Source of the DNA: Neoechinorhynchus agilis
Taxonomy: Eukaryota; Acanthocephala
Direction: 5' to 3'
DNA length: 64,000 nucleotides
NCBI GenBank assembly: GCA_051530055.1
Contig: CM121341.1
Location: forward strand, 11,036,001 to 11,100,000
Shown piece after piece: positions 54,260-64,000 of the stretch. A program made the position numbers and the translations under genes. Position 1 is the stretch's first letter. Each line of letters begins with the position of its first letter. The notes under the pieces were generated by a model. It was not told the DNA's origin and made no database searches. It was given only the letters and a program-made list of their open reading frames with translations.

Positions 54260-57085
54260 GTTTTGAGCCGATAACTGATATCCATAAAGTTGATCGCCAG
54301 TAGATTGATTATTTGGTGTACTTTTGTCATGCTTTATACAATTTAGATTCAATGCTGAAAAACCTACCCATCGAAATTGTTTATTATTGTTATTTTGTTT
54401 CTAATTTACAAGGTAACCTTTGTTGAACTTCTTTTGCTCACTTGGTATGTCATCTAGATTACAAAGTATTTTAAAAATATCTATATTTTTATGTCAAAGC
54501 GATCGTTTTCTCATGGCGCTTAAAAGCATAATATCCTATTAAACGATACGAGTGGTAGTTGTTTACTGGGACGCTTTGGTATCTCCTATGTATAAAGTTG
54601 ATCTCGATTATTTTGTGTGATTTTGTCATGCTTTATACAATTTGGATTCAATGCTGAAAAACCTACCCATCGAAATTGTTTATTATTGTTATTTTGTTTC
54701 TAATTTACAAGGTAACCTTTGTTGAACTTCTTTTGCTCACTTGGTATGTCATCTAGATTACAAAGTATTTTAAAAATATCTATATTTTTAGTGGTCAAAG
54801 CGATCGTTTTCTCATGGCGCTTAAAAGCATAATATCCTATTAAACGATACGAGTGGTAGTTGTTTACTGGGACGCTTTGGTATCTCCTATGTATAAAGTT
54901 GATCTCGATTATTTTGTGTGATTTTGTCATGCTTTATACAATTTGGATTCAATGCTGAAAAACCTACCCATCGAAATTGTTTATTATTGTTATTTTGTTT
55001 CTAATTTACAAGGTAACCTTTGTTGAACTTCTTTTGCTCACTTGGTATGTCATCTAGATTACAAAGTATTTTAAAAATATCTATATTTTTAGTGGTCAAA
55101 GCGATCGTTTTCTCATGGCGCTTAAAAGCATAATATCCTATTAAACGATACGAGTGGTAGTTGTTTACTGGGACGCTTTGGTATCTCCTATGTATAAAGT
55201 TGATCTCGATTATTTTGTGTGATTTTGTCATGCTTTATACAATTTGGATTCAATGCTGAAAAACCTACCAGGCGAAATTGTTTATTATTGTTATTTTGTT
55301 TCTAATTTACAAGGTAACCTTTGTTGAACTTCTTTTGCTCACTTGGTATGTCATCTAGATTACAAAGTATTTTAAAAATATCTATATTTTTATGTCAAAG
55401 CGATCGTTTTCTCATGGCGCTTAAAAGCATAATATCCTATTAAACGATACGAGTGGTAGTTGTTTACTGGGACGCTTTGGTATCTCCTATGTATAAAGTT
55501 GATCTCGATTATTTTGTGTGATTTTGTCATGCTTTATACAATTTGGATTCAATGCTGAAAAACCTACCCATCGAAATTGTTTATTATTGTTATTTTGTTT
55601 CTAATTTACAAGGTAACCTTTGTTGAACTTCTTTTGCTCACTTGGTATGTCATCTAGATTACAAAGTATTTTAAAAATATCTATTTTTAGTGGTCAAAGC
55701 GATCGTTTTCTCATGCGCTTAAAAGCATAATATCCTATTAAACGATACGAGTGGTAGTTGTTTACTGGGACGCTTTGGTATCTCCTATGTATAAAGTTGA
55801 TCTCGATTATTTTGTGTGATTTTGTCATGCTTTATACAATTTGGATTCAATGCTGAAAAACCTACCCATCGAAATTGTTTATTATTGTTATTTTGTTTCT
55901 AATTTACAAGGTAACCTTTGTTGAACTTCTTTTGCTCACTTGGTATGTCATCTAGATTACAAAGTATTTTAAAAATATCTATATTTTTATGTCAAAGCGA
56001 TCGTTTTCTCATGGCGCTTAAAAGCATAATATCCTATTAAACGATACGAGTGGTAGTTGTTTACTGGGACGCTTTGGTATCTCATGTATAAAGTTGATCT
56101 CGATTATTTGTGTGATTTTGTCATGCTTTATACAATTTGGATTCAATGCTGAAAAACCTACCCATCGAAATTGTTTATTATTGTTATTTTGTTTCTAATT
56201 TACAAGGTAACCTTTGTTGAACTTCTTTTGCTCACTTGGTATGTCATCTAGATTACAAAGTATTTTAAAAATATCTATATTTTTAGTGGTCAAAGCGATC
56301 GTTTTCTCATGGCGCTTAAAAGCATAATATCCTATTAAACGATACGAGTGGTAGTTGTTTACTGGGACGCTTTGGTATCTCCTATGTATAAAGTTGATCT
56401 CGATTATTTTGTGTGATTTTGTCATGCTTTATACAATTTGGATTCAATGCTGAAAAACCTACCCATCGAAATTGTTTATTATTGTTATTTTGTTTCTAAT
56501 TTACAAGGTAACCTTTGTTGAACTTCTTTTGCTCACTTGGTATGTCATCTAGATTACAAAGTATTTTAAAAATATCTATATTTTTAGTGGTCAAAGCGAT
56601 CGTTTTCTCATGGCGCTTAAAAGCATAATATCCTATTAAACGATACGAGTGGTAGTTGTTTACTGGGACGCTTTGGTATCTCCTATGTATAAAGTTGATC
56701 TCGATTATTTTGTGTGATTTTGTCATGCTTTATACAATTTGGATTCAATGCTGAAAAACCTACCCATCGAAATTGTTTATTATTGTTATTTTGTTTCTAA
56801 TTTACAAGGTAACCTTTGTTGAACTTCTTTTGCTCACTTGGTATGTCATCTAGATTACAAAGTATTTAAAAAATATCTATATTTTATATGTCCAAGCGAT
56901 CGTTTTCTCATGGCGCTTAAAAGTATAATCTCCTATTAAACGATACGAGTGGTAGTTGTATATTGGGACGCTTTGGTATCTCCTATGTATAAAGTTGATC
57001 TGGATTTTTTTGTGTGATTTTGTCATGCTTTATACAATCTGGATTAAATGCTGAAAAAACTACCAGGCGAAATTGTTTACTATAC
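54260..57085. repeat. Satellite array, nine ~300-bp units with higher-order structure
   Basis: Units are near-identical and about 296-301 bp long; the landmark AAATTGTTTATTATTGTTAT occurs near 54378, 54677, 54978, 55277, 55577, 55873, 56170, 56471 and 56770. Two types alternate: A with TTTTTAGTGGTCAAAG and B with TTTTTATGTCAAAG. Left to right the order is B A A B A' B A A B, i.e. a ~900-bp B-A-A higher-order unit. The first unit and the last half-unit (to 57085) are diverged, as expected at array edges. Four A units keep an identical 76-codon minus-strand ORF, which is likely incidental. Confidence 0.9.
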
Positions 57086-57536
57086 TTAGAAAGCATATTA
57101 AAAATACATGGCGCATTTCTAACGTATCGGTCAGAATTGTTTCACTATTCGATCATATGCTTGGTTTTCTCAATTTCTTCGACGGAATCCCGAAAGACTG
57201 CTAGACTTCTGGCGAGCGAAATTTCTTGAGTCCATCTGCTATTCGACTGACGATGCACCAATGTCGTTGTATTTTTGATATGGAGTGATTACTGTGGCCT
57301 TCCGATTTATAATTAGAAGTTTATTTCCTCCTCACCATAGAAATAGCATCTTAATTGCAGTGCATTATTTGCGCTGCAGGCTGTGGTTAGTAATTTTTAT
57401 TTCTTAAGTTTTCGCTTTGAACCGAATACGTACTCAACCGCTGAAGTTTTGCCATGAAAATTGGAATTTCGCAGTTGGTATAACTTCATGCTGGCAGTGG
57501 GAGACGGGTGACTGAGAATGAGTAAGTTCGGAGACT

Positions 57537-57542
57537 TATAAA
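57537..57542 (+). promoter_or_regulatory. TATA box of the GST gene
   Basis: TATAAA lies 96 bp before the GST start codon, with ACGCACGCGCAG just downstream as a plausible start region. A pyrimidine-rich TTTATTTTAG at 57614-57623, 15 bp before the ATG, looks like a trans- or cis-splice acceptor. Confidence 0.55.
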
Positions 57543-57637
57543 GGAAACGCACGCGCAGAAATGCCGATTGATCTTTTTTGTTGAACTTCGAAAAGACTGT
57601 GTCGCTTTGACTCTTTATTTTAGACACTTGATCGATA

Positions 57638-58246
57638 ATGAAATTTCAATATTTTGGCGTGAGAGGTAGAGGTGAAATTACACGTTTGATTGCTGCCGCT
57701 GCCAATGTTAAATATGAAAACGCCGTCGTCAATCTTAAGGAGTGGTCTGAATTGAAATCATCGACGCCTCTTGGGCAACTTCCACTTCTAACATTGGACG
57801 ACGGAACGGTACTTCCTCAGAGTTTGAGCATCGCTCGTTACCTTGCAACAGAACATGGACTCGCTGGCGGTAGTTGTTTTGAAAGCGCAAAAATTGACGC
57901 AGTCGTGGACACGGCATTGGACGGGAACATCGTTTATGGAGAAGTCAAATATGATTTCAAAGGTGAAGAACAAGAACGCGAAATTGCCAAATTTAAAAAC
58001 AACACAATTCCTCTTGTTCTTAAACGACTAGAGAAATTGAAGAGTATGTATGGTAGCTCAAAGTATATGGTCGGCACCAAACTCTCCTGGGCTGATCTTT
58101 ATGTTTTTGATACCCTAGAGAACTTTGAGGAATATGATAAGGAGGAAGTTGCAAAACATGAAAAACTGTTGGCGGTCCGGGAAGCGGTGAAGGAAAATGA
58201 GGGAATTTCAGCATATCTGGCCACCCGCAAACCTGATGAAATTTAA
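57638..58246 (+). CDS. Glutathione S-transferase, sigma-like (nematode/arthropod type)
   Basis: Intronless, 202 residues, the usual GST length. It conjugates glutathione to electrophiles in the cytosol. The thioredoxin-like N-terminal half begins MKFQYFGVRGRGEITRLI, with the catalytic Tyr of sigma-class enzymes in YFGVRGRGE. GQLPLLTLDDG contains the cis-proline of the glutathione site, and LPQSLSIARYLA gives the Gln-Ser pair that binds the gamma-glutamyl part. The all-helical C-terminal half has LSWADLYVFDTLENF, the N-capping/folding motif (usual S-x-x-D). Absence of introns, unlike its neighbours, may mean retroposition or loss. A TATA box precedes it. Confidence 0.93.
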   Translation: MKFQYFGVRGRGEITRLIAAAANVKYENAVVNLKEWSELKSSTPLGQLPLLTLDDGTVLPQSLSIARYLATEHGLAGGSCFESAKIDAVVDTALDGNIVYGEVKYDFKGEEQEREIAKFKNNTIPLVLKRLEKLKSMYGSSKYMVGTKLSWADLYVFDTLENFEEYDKEEVAKHEKLLAVREAVKENEGISAYLATRKPDEI

Positions 58247-58305
58247 CATTTTATTTTATGGAAAAATTAAAGTGGCGGTTTTGTGAACCAAGGGAGTTGT
58301 AGCGC

Positions 58306-58880
58306 TCACAACATGGCGCAGGCAAGAGAAATTTCATAGTATTGCCATAAAAACCGATTTCCAGGGGCCTCAAACAAATGCTCCTTTTGTGTTCTTAACG
58401 TTTTTCCAATCCCGTCGATTTGCGCTAAAATTGATGACCGCTCCTTTGGTATGGCTTGAGCACTATGGATTTGCGTGAAGTCTTTCCTTGATTTCGTTTG
58501 CCGTCTAAACAAGAATGTTGCCTTCGAAAACATGGCAGGCACTTCATAGATATCAAATTCTCGGCCGACATAAACGTGTCCCTGTTCAATTTTAAAAGAC
58601 CCAAACATTGATAACACAGAGAACGAGATAGTTTTGCATCACTTAAACGAACATCATCGATCCCTGCAACCTCGATATCATCTTCTCGCTCCGTTCCTTG
58701 CATAAGAAGGAAGTTTATCCCCTTTTGGATCTCATTTCTGGACAAAGCACAGTGGCGAATCGTGATTGCGACGGGTTCTCCGTCAGCACCGTGGACAGAA
58801 CTTTGATTGTCGGATTGTTTCTCGCTTCGTATTCGGACAATAGACCGGCAATATTCCCACGAAGTATCGCAAGACCTTAA
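58306..58880 (-). pseudogene. Unresolved minus-strand coding-like region
   Basis: Three overlapping frames look protein-like in succession: from 58876, LAILRGNIAGLLSEYEARNN then LTENPSQSRFATVLCPEMRS; from 58745, GINFLLMQGTEREDDIEVAG; from 58600, GHVYVGREFDIYEVPAMFSK and LRTQKEHLFEAPGNRFLWQY. Frame changes fall near 58735 and 58600; at the second a 42-nt GT-AG stretch exists but does not change the frame. So this is either a gene with introns I could not place or a broken gene. No family was recognised. It converges with the GST gene, ending about 60 bp from its stop. Confidence 0.3.
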
Positions 58881-60153
58881 ATGGATGATAATTCGCAGTC
58901 GACAGAGAATTTTACTTGCTCGTTCCGTTCCACGAGACTAATCCCATCTCCCATTCATCAACTTTCTAGCTTTGTTGCACCGATTTTCCTCTATCGATTT
59001 CATTACTTCTCGTTTCTTTGCAAGGCTCAGTGCTGATGTTTTAAATTTTACTGGGACGTAAATGTTAATCCGTTTGTGGAAATTCGATTTGACATCGATA
59101 CACTGAAATCTTTTATTTTCACAATAAATGAGGTCTTAAATTCACGCGCGCAATGGCGTGGAAATGTAAGCAAGATTTTTTTAATGATTAATGATCGATG
59201 GAGCCTTACTGATTTGATGACGTTAAACGAAGAATTATTTAAGCCCGGCGATTATTTCGATTTCAAGTCGAGAAGCGCTCAATTCTCCCAAAATTCGATC
59301 ATTTCTATAGAAAATTAATTCAAAAAACGTTCAGCCCTCCTTAGTTTGTTGACTTCGATAAATCGATTTCTTAGATTTAACGTTTTCTAATCAGCAGAAC
59401 TAAAGTTCTAAATCATATTTTTAATTCAAGTTCGATGACGAGACAAATCCGCTTAAGCAAAATGCGAGAATGCAAAAATTTAAAACGTAAGTTACGGGAA
59501 ATATATTTTATTTCGTCACAAGATATAACGGAATTCCTGCCGCCATAAAACAAAAGATTGAATGATTTGTCTTTTTTCGTGATCCCGATCGCCAATGATG
59601 CACAACCAAAAGGGGACGAAATACCGCTGAAGGGAGGAAACTCACTGATGAGTCCCGCATCTTGGAGGTATCTGAGGATCCGGCGGCAGTACTTCGAGTA
59701 ATTGAATTACTACTCTGAACCAGGTCGGTGGGCTGTGTGCCCAAAATTTAACAGCCGTGTGTAATAGGCTACAAATCGATATAAGTTACCGGCCGGCCAA
59801 TCTTCATAAAAATTTGTCTTTTTTGTCTTCAACGCAAAAAAAACACTCCCATAATCGATATCATACGCAACGCGTTGATCAAAACGCAAATGTCAATCGT
59901 TGACGTCACCATCGCAGTTCTAATTTAGATTTTGAGCATTTTAGTCAATTTTTTGATGACGTAAAGATCGCTGAACTCCATATCAATAAATAAATCTCAA
60001 GAATTGATATACCAACAATAAATATATTTTACGAACAATTAACCGAATATTTGTGACTGCTTGAGATGATGTTAAGCTGAACGGCGGTATCCTTGTTAAA
60101 CCAAGAAACTCACGAAACGAAATACCGATTTAAAATATTCTCAAACCGAAAAT
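58881..60153. other. Intergenic region with one SINE fragment
   Basis: Apart from the SINE piece at 59596-59760, AT-rich sequence without a supported gene; an 80-codon ORF at 59076-59318 has no protein features. Confidence 0.5.
59596..59760 (+). mobile_element. SINE fragment
   Basis: GATGCACAACCAAAAGGGGA, AAACTCACTGATGAGTCCCG, GGAGGTATCTGAGGATCCG, then the 3' end CGGTGGGCTGTGTGCCC and CAGCCGTGTG. The tRNA-like head and the middle AACGAAACTC part are missing. Confidence 0.65.
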
Positions 60154-60570
60154 ATGGCTCAAAACGGACACAGTCAATCTTTTGGTACTGATCAATTCTC
60201 GGAAATGGACCAGGCATATTTAGAAATGACATATCAGGAAAATCCGATGCCGAACCAGGAGAGGATTAATAGAATCGCGCAGTTCATTGGAAATGATCCC
60301 GGATCGGTTCAAATGTGGTATTATTTGAGAAGGCGTCGAATGGTGAATCCGAGTACGTCACTTAGACTACTTTTGAATTGCCTCATCAGTTTAAGAATTG
60401 CTCAACGATTAGCAATTCATCGGCAATTCGCGCCTCAATTCCTTGTGGATTCGTATTTGCCTCGAAGACCGCCCGAGAATGGATTAATAGAAGCCGGTGA
60501 TCTGTTTCGGCAATACGAGAGGACAATACAAATAGAAAGCGATTCTGAGAGCGACAGTTCAGAAGAGTAA
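60154..60570 (+). CDS. Divergent homeodomain-like protein
   Basis: Single exon, 138 residues. Residues about 13-65 follow the homeodomain pattern: FSEMDQAYLEMTYQENPMPN (helix 1 and loop), QERINRIAQFIG (helix 2), then VQMWYYLRRRRM for the recognition helix (usual VQVWFQNRRAK). Trp48 and the basic cluster are kept, but Phe49 is Tyr and the invariant Asn51 is Leu. The rest has IAQRLAIHRQFAPQFLVDSY, a Pro/Arg segment and a strongly acidic end (ESDSESDSSEE). Loss of Asn51 would alter or abolish adenine contact, so it may be a non-canonical binder, a dominant-negative form or a fast-evolving duplicate. No orthologue was recognised. Confidence 0.6.
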   Translation: MAQNGHSQSFGTDQFSEMDQAYLEMTYQENPMPNQERINRIAQFIGNDPGSVQMWYYLRRRRMVNPSTSLRLLLNCLISLRIAQRLAIHRQFAPQFLVDSYLPRRPPENGLIEAGDLFRQYERTIQIESDSESDSSEE

Positions 60571-60635
60571 CGAATAAGGATTGCACTTTATTTATAAGAC
60601 TATTTATTATTTGCGAAAAACAATCTACTTTATTC

Positions 60636-61503
60636 TTATAGGTATTCTTTTAAATGGTCATCTAAACTTTCTGTACCGCTAGAACTACATTGATCGCCCT
60701 GCGTTTTGTCTATTAATTGATTTGTATCCACCAATGATTGGTTTTCAAATTCTCCATCATCTTTACTTCTAACAGAAGTTATGCGAGTTACGCTGGATTT
60801 TTCATCATATCGCAAGTACGCATCAGCATCGTAAAATGAAGTGAAACCTTCGATATCCGATGATGAGGGATAAATACCCTTTGTGTTAGTATCATGGCTG
60901 GAAACCAGTGAACCTATAGCCGATTGACAGAGACCAAATCTCTTAGCCGTGAGTACAACGGATGAAACGTCCGTTTTCGCTGAATCGGCGGCTTGTTCAA
61001 TAGCACGTTCAAGATCGTGTTCAATACAATCCATCTTAAAGTGTGCGCTTAGAAGCTCATCGTTGGTACCAATAATATTATCGCTGATCCGTAGCGTTTT
61101 CGCTGAAGTCTTTAAATCAACCATCTCATTCTAATTGCAACCCTCTGAGATTGTTGACACTTACTAACAAATCTTCTAATGCAATCTGATCATTGCACAG
61201 TGTAATTGCAGCACAGTATTCATCGACAGCCTTTTGAAAAGCGCTAAATGTATCCATCTTCCCCTCTTTGGTTTTTTGATTCATCGTTTCAGCACACAGA
61301 ATTTCGTCAATAAGTAATCTCATCCGGCCAACTGCATCTAACATCATTTCGCGCGAGGAAATACAATTCGCATTCTTTAATCTTTCTAATAAATCTTGAA
61401 GTTCCGTATTGATATCACCCATTCTTATTGGTTCTGAAAAAGAAATCGATTCCATTGAATATCCATAAATATAGAGAAGAAAGTGTATTAGGAATTTTCG
61501 CAT
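60636..61503 (-). CDS. Unrecognised mostly helical protein, two exons
   Basis: Exons 61503-61165 and 61130-60636, joined by a 34-nt intron (donor GTAAGT, acceptor TTGCAATTAG), give 277 codons in frame. Translation may start at the first ATG or at a later one (MESISF or MGDINTELQDLLERLK); the first 16 residues are hydrophobic (MRKFLIHFLLYIYGYS) and could instead be untranslated. The middle is helical and heptad-like: TELQDLLERLKNANC, MRLLIDEILCAETM, EDLLNEMVDLKTSAKTLRI, HDLERAIEQAADSAK. The C-terminus is polar and acidic with SSSGTESLDDHLKEY. Helical-bundle subunits of Mediator or tethering complexes look like this, but I cannot assign it. Confidence 0.55.
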
Positions 61504-61689
61504 TGTTTGAACATTGCTACATAATAAATGAAAGGCTCGAAAACATTTCCTTTAAAAATTGGTTATTGAATTCTAGAGTACTTTAAAAAGAAACGTCAAA
61601 TCGACATTTCTATTTCGGAATTTCTCAATCGTCACTGAACGCTGTGAATATCATTTTATTATGATAATTTTTAACATACTATATTGTCA

Positions 61690-61963
61690 CTGGTTTCAAT
61701 TTGCCGCATCAGCAGCTGAGCTTCGTAAGGTTGCAAAATACGCCGATTTTACAAATTCTTATCATTTTGTCCCCTTCGCAGTGGAAACCTTAGGAGCTTT
61801 CGGACGTGCGGCGAGGAGTTTTGTTCTCGAACTGGGGCATCGCCTGATCAACTCGACCAATGACAGGAGGGCTCGCTCGTTCCTAGTACAGAACATATCC
61901 TTGGCTATCCAGCGAGGAAACGCAGCGAGTGTCGTGGGGACGGTGAAGGACAATTCAGAATAA
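61690..61963 (+). mobile_element. LINE tail copy, best preserved
   Basis: One open frame reads AASAAELRKVAKYADFTNSY, then FVPFAVETLGAFGRAARSFV, LELGHRLINSTNDRRARSF and LVQNISLAIQRGNAASVVGT before the stop. FvPfAvETlG..G..A and qrGNAasvlGt is a tail found on many invertebrate LINE proteins carrying a C-terminal nuclease. It is the same family as 46570-47290. Confidence 0.65.
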
Positions 61964-64000
61964 TATAAGTTAACTTTTTAAAAAAAAAGCTTATTATAAT
62001 AGAAAAAAAAATTTTAAAATGCTTTTAATTAAAACCGTAAGTCTTCCTTCAACACTAAAATTTCTGATCCAGCATTGTGGAAATTCTATAGTTTCACGAT
62101 ATGTGTTCGATGTTCCGTGATTAGGCTCCATAGAAAATCTATAAATTATTTATGAGCATCAAAAACAAGGTTACTGCGGTATTGTTATTCGCCAAAATAT
62201 CCAAAGTTGTTTAGCCATTGAAAATAATATTTCAATTGTCAAAAGGTTATAAGTTTCTAGATCGTTTTTATTCACGAGGAAAAAAGCAAAAAAAGCGATA
62301 ACGTGAAATAGTTGATTTTAAATTTTTTTCTATTATTAATAGTGCATACCGCTGTCGGGATGAACTTCAGGTAGTCAAAAAATTTCAGTATTCTAATTTT
62401 TGCACTTTATCTGGCTTAATAAAACTTGATACTGCCACTCTATTACGCCTGAAGCAACAATTAACATTAAAAATTTAAATTTTATTTTCCATGATAACTT
62501 TAGAAACAGTTTACAGAGGTCACTGCTCGCAATCGTTAAGCCGTCCTTTATGTGCAAATCTAGGCATGGTAAAATCGAACTTAGTAAAGTATTCATCATT
62601 TACGATAAACGGTATTGATGCTCATGCAGTTGGCGTTGATTGGTCGGTATTAAAAGGCCGGTTTGTTAATCTTCGAAAGGAGATACAGAAACGCAGTGGT
62701 GGTCGATGATGATCTCGTCGTATTGTGGAATTGTGGCCTTATTAGAAGCCAGTTTAATAGGTTCTTAAGGAATATGTTAAACTTAGACTCTCTATTTCGG
62801 GTGGAATTTTTGGCAAGTTTCTCAAATTTGTCCGTTTTCAGAAGTTTCAAACCGCGTTGTTATAATCGAATGTCTAATAATTTTTAGAATTTTTAGGACA
62901 ATCAAAACCTACCAATAAATATACGATAAAAATTACAATCCAACGGTGAAGTATTTACAGTGTCGACAGTGATTAGATATGGAAATCCTTTGATGAAAAC
63001 GTCTATCTGATTGAAGAGATTTAATGTTCCTATGACATTTGAGTACTCACCGATTGCAGCTCTAGCTTGGGAACAGAAAATGTTGCTGACAGCTACGAGC
63101 AAATTATATTGCTCAATTTTTTAACTTTTATTTTCTCTTCGCTTAATTTAAGAACGTCTCACTTTTCCAACAGTGCTTAAGACGGTTGTCTTTAAACATT
63201 TTTCTCAGGGAAGTCTTTGATTTAAACAGCAACGAAATTTCATATAATTATTTTTGTGGATGCAAAATCTCGTGAAATTGAAAATTTCTAAGTTGAACCA
63301 TAACGCAGAAATCGAAAATGTATTGTTCGAATATAATAGTTACAATAAAGCATTTTAAAATAAAACCATAATTATTAAAATTAATATAAATATTTAAGTG
63401 GGCCTACAGGGACATGAAAGTCTCTATCGGTCGTAAGATTTAATCAACTTTTAAATTACCTGCGCTGTTTACCAGTTCATTTTTACTTATTGCAACTGTT
63501 TATACACTTTATCAGAAACGAGTGAAATAAATAGGAAAAACCGTGTCCAAATAAATGTAATAAGCAAAACATCTAAGTGTGATTAATAATTAAATTCCGA
63601 AGAGCCTCTAAAGAATATCCTCTAAAAATTTGAACAGTTGATATTGTCCCGCTCAGCAAATGCATTTATAAAATTATCAAGAAACAATCAAAACGCCAAT
63701 CAACCCCACCACGACAATTTGTACAACATTTTATTCCCCTTTTTACATGAGCACAACACTCGCAATCGCAATTCCTTTCATCCTTCTACACTCTGAACCT
63801 CTATCTACCAGCGGTAAAATACTGGCGATATCTTTCAGTTAATTTGGAGACTGATTATTTTCATTTTGACACTTTGACTAAGAATATCAGCACAGAGTGT
63901 ATTTTTACTCTTAATTTGAGCTGCAACATTTAAAACGAACAGGATTCATAGAAGCGTAAACATATGAGTAAAATACATAAAATTCCTTGTTCGCAATGCG
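61964..64000. other. AT-rich terminal stretch without a supported gene
   Basis: 63680-63830 matches the dispersed repeat at 12770-12900 (TCAAAACGCCAATCAACCCC; CATCCTTCTACACTC). On the minus strand 63110-63050 is open up to a GTGAGT donor at 63046 (SNIFCSQARAAI), which might be an exon of a gene continuing elsewhere, but this alone is too weak to call. Confidence 0.4.

Noticed and set aside
54700-56726. Four identical 76-codon ORFs as a tandem gene family
   Set aside because: They are identical because the satellite units are; units of the other type break the frame, and there is no sign of protein selection.
54260-57085. CRISPR array
   Set aside because: The units are about 300 bp and continuous, without short repeats and unique spacers, in a eukaryotic genome.

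Overview
This is invertebrate nuclear DNA: AT-rich, with genes split by short introns (34 to about 300 nt, longer where repeats sit in them) and a very high load of mobile elements. Gene content is metazoan (cullin, Ku80, SMARCC, eIF4B, mitochondrial GluRS, mL42, NAA60, a Cordon-bleu-like protein, a ZEB-type zinc-finger exon). Very short GT-AG introns and pyrimidine-AG sites directly before several start codons, which look like spliced-leader acceptors, suggest a nematode, perhaps an early-branching (dorylaimian/mermithid-like) one. That placement is inference; no rRNA or mitochondrial marker is present.

Layout. 1-5.3 kb: a two-ORF Jockey/R1-like LINE inserted into an older RTE-type LINE, both on the minus strand. 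5.3-5.8 kb: LINE-associated debris and an exact 100-bp tandem repeat. 6.0-7.7 kb: eIF4B (-). 7.7-13.2 kb: repeats (tRNA-derived SINE, hairpin elements) around a small predicted secreted protein (-). 13.3-18.3 kb: a ZEB-like C2H2 exon and the SWI/SNF core subunit SMARCC/SWI3 (-), with a frame switch at an A7 tract. 19.4-23.5 kb: Penelope-like fragment, hairpin elements, a degenerate tandem array and a palindromic SINE. 23.6-26.7 kb: complete 12-exon Ku80 (+). 29.7-32.3 kb: Cordon-bleu-like gene (+). 32.7-34.9 kb: hairpin elements and a LINE relic. 35.4-37.8 kb: mitochondrial glutamyl-tRNA synthetase (+) with two odd exon junctions, then a 55-residue cysteine-rich ORF (-). 39.1 kb: mitoribosomal mL42 (-). 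40.2-43.5 kb: LINE and RTE relics. 43.5-46.4 kb: six-exon cullin (-). 46.6-49.5 kb: 3' ends of a restriction-like-endonuclease LINE family, a large palindrome and an unrecognised ORF (-). 51.4-52.2 kb: ~305-bp tandem repeat. 52.6-53.9 kb: NAA60-type acetyltransferase (+). 54.3-57.1 kb: nine-unit ~300-bp satellite with higher-order B-A-A order. 57.6 kb: glutathione S-transferase with TATA box (+). 60.2 kb: divergent homeodomain-like protein (+). 60.6-61.5 kb: two-exon helical protein (-). From 61.7 kb: LINE tail, then AT-rich sequence without a supported gene.

The host genes are unrelated housekeeping and regulatory genes; no operon or defence system is seen. The notable biology lies in the mobile elements (stop-start coupling in a LINE, several palindromic families, ribozyme-like core motifs) and in unusual coding features (slippery frame switch, junctions without GT-AG, small cysteine-rich and homeodomain-like proteins). 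No LTR retroelement, endogenous virus or Polinton was recognised.
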